Shown here one piece after another: positions 38,093 to 51,944 of a stretch of DNA of 64,000 nucleotides (positions within the stretch are counted from its first letter, which is position 1; the number at the start of each line of letters is the position of its first letter). The notes beneath the pieces were generated by a model. The model searched no databases. It was given only the letters and a program-made list of their open reading frames with translations, and was not told where the DNA came from. Source of the DNA: Acanthornis magna (Eukaryota; Chordata; Aves; Passeriformes; Acanthizidae); NCBI GenBank assembly GCA_036785705.1, contig JAWUZG010001063.1:1-64000 (forward strand), written 5' to 3'. The translations under genes and the position numbers were made by a program.

Positions 38093-41000
38093 AAGGACTT
38101 TCAGCAGAATTCAAGGCCAAAACAACACACGCTGGCCCTCTGAAAGACACCTGGAGACATTTGCAAATAGCACATGCTCCAAGTGCCTGCACCACGTTCC
38201 AAGGCAAAGCAGCCGGCCCAAAGCATCCTGCTACAACCTCCCAGGCGGCTCCCGACTGCTACAGAGCACTCAGCTCCAAAGCACTCCCAGGCCTTCCAGC
38301 CTCACAGCCCACAGGCCTACAGCCTTCTGCAGAGCCCTGAGCTCACCTGCACTCACACACCTACCATGGGCACCTGCCACAGCTCTCCGGCCATGAGGGA
38401 CAGACGTGTGCTCTCAGGCACTCACAGCCATTCCAAGCTGACATCCCAGGGCCCTTTGATCTCATCAGGCACCGCTGCTATGGCACAGGCACTCCCTGCG
38501 CTTCCACGGGGCCATCCCAGGGCTCTCGAGGCTCCTCAAGAACACTGAGGGCACACACAACCCCAGCGGCTCCATAGGGACATGCCACGACTCTCCCATT
38601 TGACAAACCTCTCTGCACGCACATCACGGCCTTCAACAGGCTCTCAGGGCTGACAGCCCACGAGTCTCACGCTGCTAAGGTGCCGCCAGCTCACGGCCAC
38701 TCACAGGGCCTCCATGGGGACATCCCTGCACCCTCCATCCTCCTCAAGAGCGGGCAAGTCCCTGACACTCACACTTGCCCCCTGGGCACACTCCAGCCAT
38801 CTCCAGGCTGCCAAAGAGTCAGGAGGTCACATCTCGGCACAGGAACTCCCTGGGGACACGCCAGAGATATCCAGCTTTCAAAAGAACACTGAGCTCACAG
38901 GCTGTCCCAGGACAGCCATAGGCACATGCCAGGAGTCCACACGCTGCCCAGAAGCCCTGGTGTCACAGGCACTCACTCCCAGCACCTCGGTGCTGACATC
39001 CCAGGCGGCTCCACGCTGCTAAAGAGATGTGATGGCACAGGCACTTTTACATCACTCCAAGAATCATAGGAAAGCTATCGGGAAAGAAAGATTTCATGGA
39101 AAAGCCACAGCAGGACAAGCTTCCTTGCTAAGCTTCACTCTACTACTTATACCATGCTTAAAGCACAGTGAGGAAAAGCAACAAACAAAAATCCAGAGTC
39201 AATCAATCCAAAATGAAATCAAACCCAAATTATCTCTGTCTGTCTGTCCGTGTGCGTGAGGCTGTGTCTCTAAAGAAGAGAAAGGGTCAGGATAAGAAGA
39301 ACATGGCCCAAAGGCTCAAGAGCACTTCCCTTAAGAGCACTTCAGCTTGAGCAACACTTCACTTGATAACTCAAATTCAAATGAACAGCTTAGGGCAGGA
39401 ACAGCAGTTAAGAGCATTTCAACTGAACTGGACTTCAACTACACAACGCTTCACTTAGAACTGAGCTGGAACCCAAGACCTCAGCAAAGGATCCACACAG
39501 CCCTTACCATAGCACTGCAGGAACTTCGAGACCTAACTTAGGGACAAACCTAAAGCACTTCTGAATCCACCAGAGCAGCCCCTCTCCCACATTGCAGAGA
39601 GCGCATGCACACCTGCACTCCCACAAGCACACAAAGAGGCTCTACGAGGCAAAATTCCCCTCCAAGCTACTGAAATACTCCTTTCACGTGCCTTGCCATC
39701 TTCTCAGCGGCCAAAGCCTGAGGCCTCCGGGAGCGGCAGGATCGGGGGCCCAGGAGCCGTGCTCCTTCGCGGATGCCCCGAGTGCAGCAAACGGGACAGC
39801 TGCCGGCTGGCAGAGGCCCCACGCACAGGGACTTTGCTGCTCACCGCTGCTGCGGCCCAGCACAGCTGCCAGGGCCTCCTTTGGCACCCCTGCTTACAGG
39901 GCCCCAAGGCATGGCCTTTAGTCACAACAAGCCTTCAGCCTGGCCCCACTTCTCATCGGCAGCTTTCCCTGAACACAGGACAACACCAATGTGATGCCAT
40001 CCAGGCAAAAACAAATTTCAAAGTCTGTTCAACAGGCAAAAAAAGCAGGAGCACCTTAGAACACAGCACTTCCTGGCAGCACACAGCGTTTCTCAGAAGC
40101 TCCACAGCACCTCAGCCCCGCTGCCTTCGTCAAGGCCAAGGCCTCAGCAGCATTTCTCATATCATGCTGCAGCCTGAAAAAAGGGCAGGGGGGGATGCAC
40201 CAGCACAAGCAGGGACATCACACCTGCCCACAGGCTCCCCATGCTCACATCCCATGGCATCCCGGGGCTCTCTCAGCTTCCAAAGACCTCTGAGGTCACG
40301 GGCTCTCACAGTGCCTCCATGGGGACATCCCACGTGTCTCTAAGTGCTAAGGAGCTCTTTTGCAACTGCCACTCCCTGGCCTTCCAGGGGGACATGCCAG
40401 GGCTCTCTCTATCTTCCTAAACAACACACACAACAAGGGCAATGCCAGGGCCTGCAGGGTAACATCCCGGCAATCTGCACACTGATAAGGAGCCACGCTG
40501 TCACAGCAACTCACAGGGCATGGCCTGTGACATTCCCTCCGTCTCCCTGCTGCTGCTGGACAGCTCTGATGTCACAGGCACTCATCTCTGGCCCCTGCAG
40601 CCATTCCAGGCCTTTCCATGCTGCCAAAGCGCTCTGATGTCACAGACACGCACTGTGGCTTCATGGCCACATGCCAAGGCTCTCCAGGCTGCAAAAGAGC
40701 CCTTTAGCCACAGGCACTTACACAGGTGCCATGGGCACATCTTAGTGCTCCCTCTGCTCATAGGAACCCCGAGGTCACCAGATATCCTGGCGGCTCCGTG
40801 GCCACATCCCCAGGCTCTCCAGGCTGCTCAAGAGCTCTGATCTCACCTGCACTCACACAAGCTCCTCGGGGACATCTGTCGCTGCTGTGCTGGCAGATTC
40901 ACACAAAGCCTCCCAGAGCAGCCTGGCCACTGAGTCACGAGGGCCAGAGAGCAGCCCTTGGCTTTCTCAACTCCTTCTCAGACACAGGAGCCTTGGCGGC

Positions 41001-41555
41001 GGCTGCATCCAATCCCAGCCTCACACTTAAAGCCAGTGCTTTAAGTAACTTTGTCCCGCAGCACTTACAAATGGCCCATCTGATCTATTCCTAGAAAAGC
41101 AGCTCTTCCCTAACACAAATGATTCGACACAGACAACTCAATCCCAATTACTGACCACTCCATAGAAAAGCTAAACCTACTCCTGGGAGCCTACACAGAG
41201 TACAATGGAGTGCACTCTATGAAAACAATAGGAAAGCAGTCATATCTTACAGCAAGCAAAAAAACCCAATTCCCAAGTAGAGCTCCATGTAACTCACCAC
41301 ACCAACACTCCTGGGCAGCTCTCTCTCCCTTCACCACCAACAGTGCCCTTGCTTGCTGTCCACTTCCCCAGCAGGAGCCCTCACACACTCCAAGGAGGAA
41401 CACGCTAGAAAAACCTCCCCTAGGAAAGGGGACTGACTGCACATTGACACTCTCAAGGGACTGACTGTCAGGCAGACGCCTGCAACTCCCGGCAGCAGCT
41501 CAGCTGCCAAATCTTTGCCTCACTAGCAGCACCTTCATGCAGGCTTCCTTGCCAG
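38093..41555 (+). repeat. Repeat unit 12
   Basis: This is a full 3,463-bp copy. Domain A is 38332-39037, the CpG patch 39685-39857 and domain B 40197-40900. At every variable site I followed it equals unit 9, including A at unit 2393 (base 40485), although two units separate them. Confidence 0.97.
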
Positions 41556-44500
41556 AAGGACTTTCAGCAGAATTCAAGGCCAAAACAACACACGCTGGCC
41601 CTCTGAAAGACACCTGGAGACATTTGCAAATAGCACATGCTCCAAGTGCCTGCACCACGTTCCAAGGCAAAGCAGCCGGCCCAAAGCATCCTGCTACAAC
41701 CTCCCAGGCGGCTCCCGACTGCTACAGAGCACTCAGCTCCAAAGCACTCCCAGGCCTTCCAGCCTCACAGCCCACAGGCCTACAGCCTTCTGCAGAGCCC
41801 TGAGCTCACCTGCACTCACACACCTACCATGGGCACCTGCCACAGCTCTCCGGCCATGAGGGACAGACGTGTGCTCTCAGGCACTCACAGCCATTCCAAG
41901 CTGACATCCCAGGGCCCTTTGATCTCATCAGGCACCGCTGCTATGGCACAGGCACTCCCTGCGCTTCCACGGGGCCATCCCAGGGCTCTCGAGGCTCCTC
42001 AAGAACACTGAGGGCACACACAACCCCAGCGGCTCCATAGGGACATGCCACGACTCTCCCATTTGACAAACCTCTCTGCACGCACATCACGGCCTTCAAC
42101 AGGCTCTCAGGGCTGACAGCCCACGAGTCTCACGCTGCTAAGGTGCCGCCAGCTCACGGCCACTCACAGGGCCTCCATGGGGACATCCCTGCACCCTCCA
42201 TCCTCCTCAAGAGCGGGCAAGTCCCTGACACTCACACTTGCCCCCTGGGCACACTCCAGCCATCTCCAGGCTGCCAAAGAGTCAGGAGGTCACATCTCGG
42301 CACAGGAACTCCCTGGGGACACGCCAGAGATATCCAGCTTTCAAAAGAACACTGAGCTCACAGGCTGTCCCAGGACAGCCATAGGCACATGCCAGGAGTC
42401 CACACGCTGCCCAGAAGCCCTGGTGTCACAGGCACTCACTCCCAGCACCTCGGTGCTGACATCCCAGGCGGCTCCACGCTGCTAAAGAGATGTGATGGCA
42501 CAGGCACTTTTACATCACTCCAAGAATCATAGGAAAGCTATCGGGAAAGAAAGATTTCATGGAAAAGCCACAGCAGGACAAGCTTCCTTGCTAAGCTTCA
42601 CTCTACTACTTATACCATGCTTAAAGCACAGTGAGGAAAAGCAACAAACAAAAATCCAGAGTCAATCAATCCAAAATGAAATCAAACCCAAATTATCTCT
42701 GTCTGTCTGTCCGTGTGCGTGAGGCTGTGTCTCTAAAGAAGAGAAAGGGTCAGGATAAGAAGAACATGGCCCAAAGGCTCAAGAGCACTTCCCTTAAGAG
42801 CACTTCAGCTTGAGCAACACTTCACTTGATAACTCAAATTCAAATGAACAGCTTAGGGCAGGAACAGCAGTTAAGAGCATTTCAACTGAACTGGACTTCA
42901 ACTACACAACGCTTCACTTAGAACTGAGCTGGAACCCAAGACCTCAGCAAAGGATCCACACAGCCCTTACCATAGCACTGCAGGAACTTCGAGACCTAAC
43001 TTAGGGACAAACCTAAAGCACTTCTGAATCCACCAGAGCAGCCCCTCTCCCACATTGCAGAGAGCGCATGCACACCTGCACTCCCACAAGCACACAAAGA
43101 GGCTCTACGAGGCAAAATTCCCCTCCAAGCTACTGAAATACTCCTTTCACGTGCCTTGCCATCTTCTCAGCGGCCAAAGCCTGAGGCCTCCGGGAGCGGC
43201 AGGATCGGGGGCCCAGGAGCCGTGCTCCTTCGCGGATGCCCCGAGTGCAGCAAACGGGACAGCTGCCGGCTGGCAGAGGCCCCACGCACAGGGACTTTGC
43301 TGCTCACCGCTGCTGCGGCCCAGCACAGCTGCCAGGGCCTCCTTTGGCACCCCTGCTTACAGGGCCCCAAGGCATGGCCTTTAGTCACAACAAGCCTTCA
43401 GCCTGGCCCCACTTCTCATCGGCAGCTTTCCCTGAACACAGGACAACACCAATGTGATGCCATCCAGGCAAAAACAAATTTCAAAGTCTGTTCAACAGGC
43501 AAAAAAAGCAGGAGCACCTTAGAACACAGCACTTCCTGGCAGCACACAGCGTTTCTCAGAAGCTCCACAGCACCTCAGCCCCGCTGCCTTCGTCAAGGCC
43601 AAGGCCTCAGCAGCATTTCTCATATCATGCTGCAGCCTGAAAAAAGGGCAGGGGGGGATGCACCAGCACAAGCAGGGACATCACACCTGCCCACAGGCTC
43701 CCCATGCTCACATCCCATGGCATCCCGGGGCTCTCTCAGCTTCCAAAGACCTCTGAGGTCACGGGCTCTCACAGTGCCTCCATGGGGACATCCCACGTGT
43801 CTCTAAGTGCTAAGGAGCTCTTTTGCAACTGCCACTCCCTGGCCTTCCAGGGGGACATGCCAGGGCTCTCTCTATCTTCCTAAACAACACACACAACAAG
43901 GGCAATGCCAGGGCCTGCAGGGTAACATCCCGGCAATCTGCACACTGCTAAGGAGCCACGCTGTCACAGCAACTCACAGGGCATGGCCTGTGACATTCCC
44001 TCCGTCTCCCTGCTGCTGCTGGACAGCTCTGATGTCACAGGCACTCATCTCTGGCCCCTGCAGCCATTCCAGGCCTTTCCATGCTGCCAAAGCGCTCTGA
44101 TGTCACAGACACGCACTGTGGCTTCATGGCCACATGCCAAGGCTCTCCAGGCTGCAAAAGAGCCCTTTAGCCACAGGCACTTACACAGGTGCCATGGGCA
44201 CATCTTAGTGCTCCCTCTGCTCATAGGAACCCCGAGGTCACCAGATATCCTGGCGGCTCCGTGGCCACATCCCCAGGCTCTCCAGGCTGCTCAAGAGCTC
44301 TGATCTCACCTGCACTCACACAAGCTCCTCGGGGACATCTGTCGCTGCTGTGCTGGCAGATTCACACAAAGCCTCCCAGAGCAGCCTGGCCACTGAGTCA
44401 CGAGGGCCAGAGAGCAGCCCTTGGCTTTCTCAACTCCTTCTCAGACACAGGAGCCTTGGCGGCGGCTGCATCCAATCCCAGCCTCACACTTAAAGCCAGT

Positions 44501-45018
44501 GCTTTAAGTAACTTTGTCCCGCAGCACTTACAAATGGCCCATCTGATCTATTCCTAGAAAAGCAGCTCTTCCCTAACACAAATGATTCGACACAGACAAC
44601 TCAATCCCAATTACTGACCACTCCATAGAAAAGCTAAACCTACTCCTGGGAGCCTACACAGAGTACAATGGAGTGCACTCTATGAAAACAATAGGAAAGC
44701 AGTCATATCTTACAGCAAGCAAAAAAACCCAATTCCCAAGTAGAGCTCCATGTAACTCACCACACCAACACTCCTGGGCAGCTCTCTCTCCCTTCACCAC
44801 CAACAGTGCCCTTGCTTGCTGTCCACTTCCCCAGCAGGAGCCCTCACACACTCCAAGGAGGAACACGCTAGAAAAACCTCCCCTAGGAAAGGGGACTGAC
44901 TGCACATTGACACTCTCAAGGGACTGACTGTCAGGCAGACGCCTGCAACTCCCGGCAGCAGCTCAGCTGCCAAATCTTTGCCTCACTAGCAGCACCTTCA
45001 TGCAGGCTTCCTTGCCAG
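41556..45018 (+). repeat. Repeat unit 13
   Basis: This is a full 3,463-bp copy. Domain A is 41795-42500, the CpG patch 43148-43320 and domain B 43660-44363. It is the plain 9-14 type with C at unit 2393. I found no private change. Confidence 0.97.
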
Positions 45019-48000
45019 AAGGACTTTCAGCAGAATTCAAGGCCAAAACAACACACGCTGGCCCTCTGAAAGACACCTGGAGACATTTGCAAATAGCACA
45101 TGCTCCAAGTGCCTGCACCACGTTCCAAGGCAAAGCAGCCGGCCCAAAGCATCCTGCTACAACCTCCCAGGCGGCTCCCGACTGCTACAGAGCACTCAGC
45201 TCCAAAGCACTCCCAGGCCTTCCAGCCTCACAGCCCACAGGCCTACAGCCTTCTGCAGAGCCCTGAGCTCACCTGCACTCACACACCTACCATGGGCACC
45301 TGCCACAGCTCTCCGGCCATGAGGGACAGACGTGTGCTCTCAGGCACTCACAGCCATTCCAAGCTGACATCCCAGGGCCCTTTGATCTCATCAGGCACCG
45401 CTGCTATGGCACAGGCACTCCCTGCGCTTCCACGGGGCCATCCCAGGGCTCTCGAGGCTCCTCAAGAACACTGAGGGCACACACAACCCCAGCGGCTCCA
45501 TAGGGACATGCCACGACTCTCCCATTTGACAAACCTCTCTGCACGCACATCACGGCCTTCAACAGGCTCTCAGGGCTGACAGCCCACGAGTCTCACGCTG
45601 CTAAGGTGCCGCCAGCTCACGGCCACTCACAGGGCCTCCATGGGGACATCCCTGCACCCTCCATCCTCCTCAAGAGCGGGCAAGTCCCTGACACTCACAC
45701 TTGCCCCCTGGGCACACTCCAGCCATCTCCAGGCTGCCAAAGAGTCAGGAGGTCACATCTCGGCACAGGAACTCCCTGGGGACACGCCAGAGATATCCAG
45801 CTTTCAAAAGAACACTGAGCTCACAGGCTGTCCCAGGACAGCCATAGGCACATGCCAGGAGTCCACACGCTGCCCAGAAGCCCTGGTGTCACAGGCACTC
45901 ACTCCCAGCACCTCGGTGCTGACATCCCAGGCGGCTCCACGCTGCTAAAGAGATGTGATGGCACAGGCACTTTTACATCACTCCAAGAATCATAGGAAAG
46001 CTATCGGGAAAGAAAGATTTCATGGAAAAGCCACAGCAGGACAAGCTTCCTTGCTAAGCTTCACTCTACTACTTATACCATGCTTAAAGCACAGTGAGGA
46101 AAAGCAACAAACAAAAATCCAGAGTCAATCAATCCAAAATGAAATCAAACCCAAATTATCTCTGTCTGTCTGTCCGTGTGCGTGAGGCTGTGTCTCTAAA
46201 GAAGAGAAAGGGTCAGGATAAGAAGAACATGGCCCAAAGGCTCAAGAGCACTTCCCTTAAGAGCACTTCAGCTTGAGCAACACTTCACTTGATAACTCAA
46301 ATTCAAATGAACAGCTTAGGGCAGGAACAGCAGTTAAGAGCATTTCAACTGAACTGGACTTCAACTACACAACGCTTCACTTAGAACTGAGCTGGAACCC
46401 AAGACCTCAGCAAAGGATCCACACAGCCCTTACCATAGCACTGCAGGAACTTCGAGACCTAACTTAGGGACAAACCTAAAGCACTTCTGAATCCACCAGA
46501 GCAGCCCCTCTCCCACATTGCAGAGAGCGCATGCACACCTGCACTCCCACAAGCACACAAAGAGGCTCTACGAGGCAAAATTCCCCTCCAAGCTACTGAA
46601 ATACTCCTTTCACGTGCCTTGCCATCTTCTCAGCGGCCAAAGCCTGAGGCCTCCGGGAGCGGCAGGATCGGGGGCCCAGGAGCCGTGCTCCTTCGCGGAT
46701 GCCCCGAGTGCAGCAAACGGGACAGCTGCCGGCTGGCAGAGGCCCCACGCACAGGGACTTTGCTGCTCACCGCTGCTGCGGCCCAGCACAGCTGCCAGGG
46801 CCTCCTTTGGCACCCCTGCTTACAGGGCCCCAAGGCATGGCCTTTAGTCACAACAAGCCTTCAGCCTGGCCCCACTTCTCATCGGCAGCTTTCCCTGAAC
46901 ACAGGACAACACCAATGTGATGCCATCCAGGCAAAAACAAATTTCAAAGTCTGTTCAACAGGCAAAAAAAGCAGGAGCACCTTAGAACACAGCACTTCCT
47001 GGCAGCACACAGCGTTTCTCAGAAGCTCCACAGCACCTCAGCCCCGCTGCCTTCGTCAAGGCCAAGGCCTCAGCAGCATTTCTCATATCATGCTGCAGCC
47101 TGAAAAAAGGGCAGGGGGGGATGCACCAGCACAAGCAGGGACATCACACCTGCCCACAGGCTCCCCATGCTCACATCCCATGGCATCCCGGGGCTCTCTC
47201 AGCTTCCAAAGACCTCTGAGGTCACGGGCTCTCACAGTGCCTCCATGGGGACATCCCACATGTCTCTAAGTGCTAAGGAGCTCTTTTGCAACTGCCACTC
47301 CCTGGCCTTCCAGGGGGACATGCCAGGGCTCTCTCTATCTTCCTAAACAACACACACAACAAGGGCAATGCCAGGGCCTGCAGGGTAACATCCCGGCAAT
47401 CTGCACACTGCTAAGGAGCAACGCTGTCACAGCAACTCACAGGGCATGGCCTGTGACATTCCCTCCGTCTCCCTGCTGCTGCTGGACAGCTCTGATGTCA
47501 CAGGCACTCATCTCTGGCCCCTGCAGCCATTCCAGGCCTTTCCATGCTGCCAAAGCGCTCTGATGTCACAGACACGCACTGTGGCTTCATGGCCACATGC
47601 CAAGGCTCTCCAGGCTGCAAAAGAGCCCTTTAGCCACAGGCACTTACACAGGTGCCATGGGCACATCTTAGTGCTCCCTCTGCTCATAGGAACCCCGAGG
47701 TCACCAGATATCCTGGCGGCTCCGTGGCCACATCCCCAGGCTCTCCAGGCTGCTCAAGAGCTCTGATCTCACCTGCACTCACACAAGCTCCTCGGGGACA
47801 TCTGTCGCTGCTGTGCTGGCAGATTCACACAAAGCCTCCCAGAGCAGCCTGGCCACTGAGTCACGAGGGCCAGAGAGCAGCCCTTGGCTTTCTCAACTCC
47901 TTCTCAGACACAGGAGCCTTGGCGGCGGCTGCATCCAATCCCAGCCTCACACTTAAAGCCAGTGCTTTAAGTAACTCTGTCCCGCAGCACTTACAAATGG

Positions 48001-48481
48001 CCCATCTGATCTATTCCTAGAAAAGCAGCTCTTCCCTAACACAAATGATTCGACACAGACAACTCAATCCCAATTACTGACCACTCCATAGAAAAGCTAA
48101 ACCTACTCCTGGGAGCCTACACAGAGTACAATGGAGTGTACTCTATGAAAACAATAGGAAAGCAGTCATATCTTACAGCAAGCAAAAAAACCCAATTCCC
48201 AAGTAGAGCTCCATGTAACTCACCACACCAACACTCCTGGGCAGCTCTCTCTCCCTTCACCACCAACAGTGCCCTTGCTTGCTGTCCACTTCCCCAGCAG
48301 GAGCCCTCACACACTCCAAGGAGGAACACGCTAGAAAAACCTCCCCTAGGAAAGGGGACTGACTGCACATTGACACTCTCAAGGGACTGACTGTCAGGCA
48401 GACGCCTGCAACTCCCGGCAGCAGCTCAGCTGCCAAATCTTTGCCTCACTAGCAGCACCTTCATGCAGGCTTCCTTGCCAG
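45019..48481 (+). repeat. Repeat unit 14 (haplotype switch inside)
   Basis: This is a full 3,463-bp copy. Domain A is 45258-45963, the CpG patch 46611-46783 and domain B 47123-47826. Up to about 47240 it is 9-14 type. In the tail it is 15-17 type: GTAACTCTG near 47977 and GTGTAC with T at 48139. Private changes lie at 47260 (CCCACATGT) and 47420 (GAGCAACGC). Confidence 0.96.
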
Positions 48482-51400
48482 AAGGACTTTCAGCAGAATT
48501 CAAGGCCAAAACAACACACGCTGGCCCTCTGAAAGACACCTGGAGACATTTGCAAATAGCACATGCTCCAAGTGCCTGCACCACGTTCCAAGGCAAAGCA
48601 GCCGGCCCAAAGCATCCTGCTACAACCTCCCAGGCGGCTCCCGACTGCTACAGAGCACTCAGCTCCAAAGCACTCCCAGGCCTTCCAGCCTCACAGCCCA
48701 CAGGCCTACAGCCTTCTGCAGAGCCCTGAGCTCACCTGCACTCACACACCTACCATGGGCACCTGCCACAGCTCTCCGGCCATGAGAGACAGACATGTGC
48801 TCTCAGGCACTCACAGCCATTCCAAGCTGACATCCCAGGGCCCTTTGATCTCATCAGGCACCGCTGCTATGGCACAGGCACTCCCTGCACTTCCACGGGG
48901 CCGTCCCAGGGCTCTCGAGGCTCCTCAAGAACACTGAGGGCACACACAACCCCAGCGGCTCCATAGGGACATGCCACGACTCTCCCATTTGACAAACCTC
49001 TCTGCACGCACATCACGGCCTTCAACAGGCTCTCAGGGCTGACAGCCCACGAGTCTCACGCTGCTAAGGTGCCGCCAGCTCACAGGCACTCACAGGGCCT
49101 CCATGGCGACATCCCTGCACCCTCCATCCTCCTCAAGAGCGGGCAAGTCCCTGACACTCACACTTGCCCCCTGGGCACACTCCAGCCATCTCCAGGCTGC
49201 CAAAGAGCCACGAGGCCACATCTTGTCACAGGAACTCCCTGGAGACACGCCAGAGCTATCCAGCTTTCAAAAGAACACTGAGCTCACAGGCTGTCCCAGG
49301 ACAGCCATAGGCACACGCCAGGAGTCCACACGCTGCCCAGAAGCCCTGGTGTCACAAGCACTCACTCCCAGCACCTCGGTGCTGACATCCCAGGTGGCTC
49401 CACGCTGCTAAAGAGATGTGATGGCACAGGCACTTTTACATCACTCCAAGAGTCATAGGAAAGCTATCGGGAAAGAAAGATTTCATGGAAAAGCCACAGC
49501 AGGACAAGCTTCCTTGCTAAGCTTCACTCTACTACTTATACCATGCTTAAAGCACAGTGAGGAAAAGCAACAAACAAAAATCCAGAGTCAATCAATCCAA
49601 AATAAAATCAAACCCAAATTATCTCTGTCTGTCTGTCCGTGTGCGTGAGGCTGTGTCTCTAAAGAAGAGAAAGGGTCAGGATAAGAAGAACATGGCCCAA
49701 AGGCTCAAGAGCACTTCCCTTAAGAGCACTTCAGCTTGAGCAACACTTCACTTGATAACTCAAATTCAAATGAACAGCTTAGGGCAGGAACAGCAGTTAA
49801 GAGCATTTCAACTGAACTGGACTTCAACTACACAACGCTTCACTTAGAACTGAGCTGGAACCCAAGACCTCAGCAAAGGATCCACACAGCCCTTACCATA
49901 GCACTGCAGGAACTTCGAGACCTAACTTAGGGACAAACCTAAAGCACTTCTGAATCCACCAGAGCAGCCCCTCTCCCACATTGCAGAGAGCGCATGCACA
50001 CCTGCACTCCCACAAGCACACAAAGAGGCTCTACGAGGCAAAATTCCCCTCCAAGCTACTGAAATACTCCTTTCACGTGCCTTGCCATCTTCTCAGCGGC
50101 CAAAGCCTGAGGCCTCGGGGAGCAGCAGGATCGGGGGCCCAGGAGCCGTGCTCCTTCGCGGATGCCCCGAGTGCAGCAAACGGGACAGCTGCCGGCTGGC
50201 AGAGGCCCCACGCACAGGGACTTTGCTGCTCACCGCTGCTGCGGCCCAGCACAGCTGCCAGGGCCTCCTTTGGCACCCCTGCTTACAGGGCCCCGAGGCA
50301 TGGCCTTTAGTTACAACAAGCCTTCAGCCTGGCCCCACTTCTCATCAGCAGCTTTCCCTGAACACGGGACAACACCAATGTGATGCCATCCAGGCAAAAA
50401 CAAATTTCAAAGTCTGTTCAACAGGCAAAAAAAGCAGGAGCACCTTAGAACACAGCACTTCCTGGCAGCACACAGCGTTTCTCAGAAGCTCCACAGCACC
50501 TCAGCCCCGCTGCCTTCGTCAAGGCCAAGGCCTCAGCAGCATTTCTCATATCATGCTGCAGCCTGAAAAAAGGGCAGGGGGGGATGCACCAGCACAAGCA
50601 GGGACATCACACCTGCCCACAGGCTCCCCATGCTCACATCCCATGGCATCCCGGGGCTCTCTCAGCTTCCAAAGACCTCTGAGGTCACGGGCTCTCACAG
50701 TGCCTCCATGGGGACATCCCACGTGTCTCTAAGTGCTAAGGAGCTCTTTTGCAACTGCCACTCCCTGGCCTTCCAGGGGGACATGCCAGGGCTCTCTCTA
50801 TCTTCCTAAACAACACACACAACAAGGGCAATGCCAGGGCCTGCAGGGTAACATCCCGGCAATCTGCACACTGATAAGGAGCCACGCTGTCACAGCAACT
50901 CACAGGGCATGGCCTGTGACATTCCCTCCGTCTCCCTGCTGCTGCTGGACAGCTCTGATGTCACAGGCACTCACCTCTGGCCCCTGCAGCCATTCCAGGC
51001 CTTTCCATGCTGCCAAAGCGCTCTGATGTCACAGACACGCACTGTGGCTTCATGGCCACATGCCAAGGCTCTCCAGGCTGCAAAAGAGCCCTTTAGCCAC
51101 AGGCACTTACACAGGTGCCATGGGCACATCTTAGTGCTCCCTCTGCTCATAGGAACCCCGAGGTCACCAGATATCCTGGCGGCTCCGTGGCCACATCCCC
51201 AGGCTCTCCAGGCTGCTCAAGAGCTCTGATCTCACCTGCACTCACACAAGCTCCTCGGGGACATCTGTCGCTGCTGTGCTGGCAGATTCACACAAAGCCT
51301 CCCAGAGCAGCCTGGCCACTGAGTCACGAGGGCCAGAGAGCAGCCCTTGGCTTTCTCAACTCCTTCTCAGACACAGGAGCCTTGGCGGCGGCTGCATCCA

Positions 51401-51944
51401 ATCCCAGCCTCACACTTAAAGCCAGTGCTTTAAGTAACTCTGTCCCGCAGCACTTACAAATGGCCCATCTGATCTATTCCTAGAAAAGCAGCTCTTCCCT
51501 AACACAAATGATTCGACACAGACAACTCAATCCCAATTACTGACCACTCCATAGAAAAGCTAAACCTACTCCTGGGAGCCTACACAGAGTACAATGGAGT
51601 GTACTCTATGAAAACAATAGGAAAGCAGTCATATCTTACAGCAAGCAAAAAAACCCAATTCCCAAGTAGAGCTCCATGTAACTCACCACACCAACACTCC
51701 TGGGCAGCTCTCTCTCCCTTCACCACCAACAGTGCCCTTGCTTGCTGTCCACTTCCCCAGCAGGAGCCCTCACACACTCCAAGGAGGAACACGCTAGAAA
51801 AACCTCCCCTAGGAAAGGGGACTGACTGCACATTGACACTCTCAAGGGACTGACTGTCAGGCAGACGCCTGCAACTCCCGGCAGCAGCTCAGCTGCCAAA
51901 TCTTTGCCTCACTAGCAGCACCTTCATGCAGGCTTCCTTGCCAG
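48482..51944 (+). repeat. Repeat unit 15
   Basis: This is a full 3,463-bp copy and the first of the 15-17 group. Domain A is 48721-49426, the CpG patch 50074-50246 and domain B 50586-51289. Group markers are GGGGCCGTCC (about 48898), CTCACAGGCACTCAC with CCATGGCGAC in domain A, GCACACGCCAGG, AGAGTCATAGG, TAGTTACAAC, CATCAGCAGC, CTCACCTCTGG, and A at 2393. Private changes are GACATGTG near 48794 and a G-to-A change creating AATAAA at 49601-49606. Confidence 0.97.

Noticed and set aside
49601..49606. AATAAA in unit 15 as a polyadenylation signal
   Set aside because: It arises from one private G-to-A change. No other plain unit has it at this site and no gene lies upstream.
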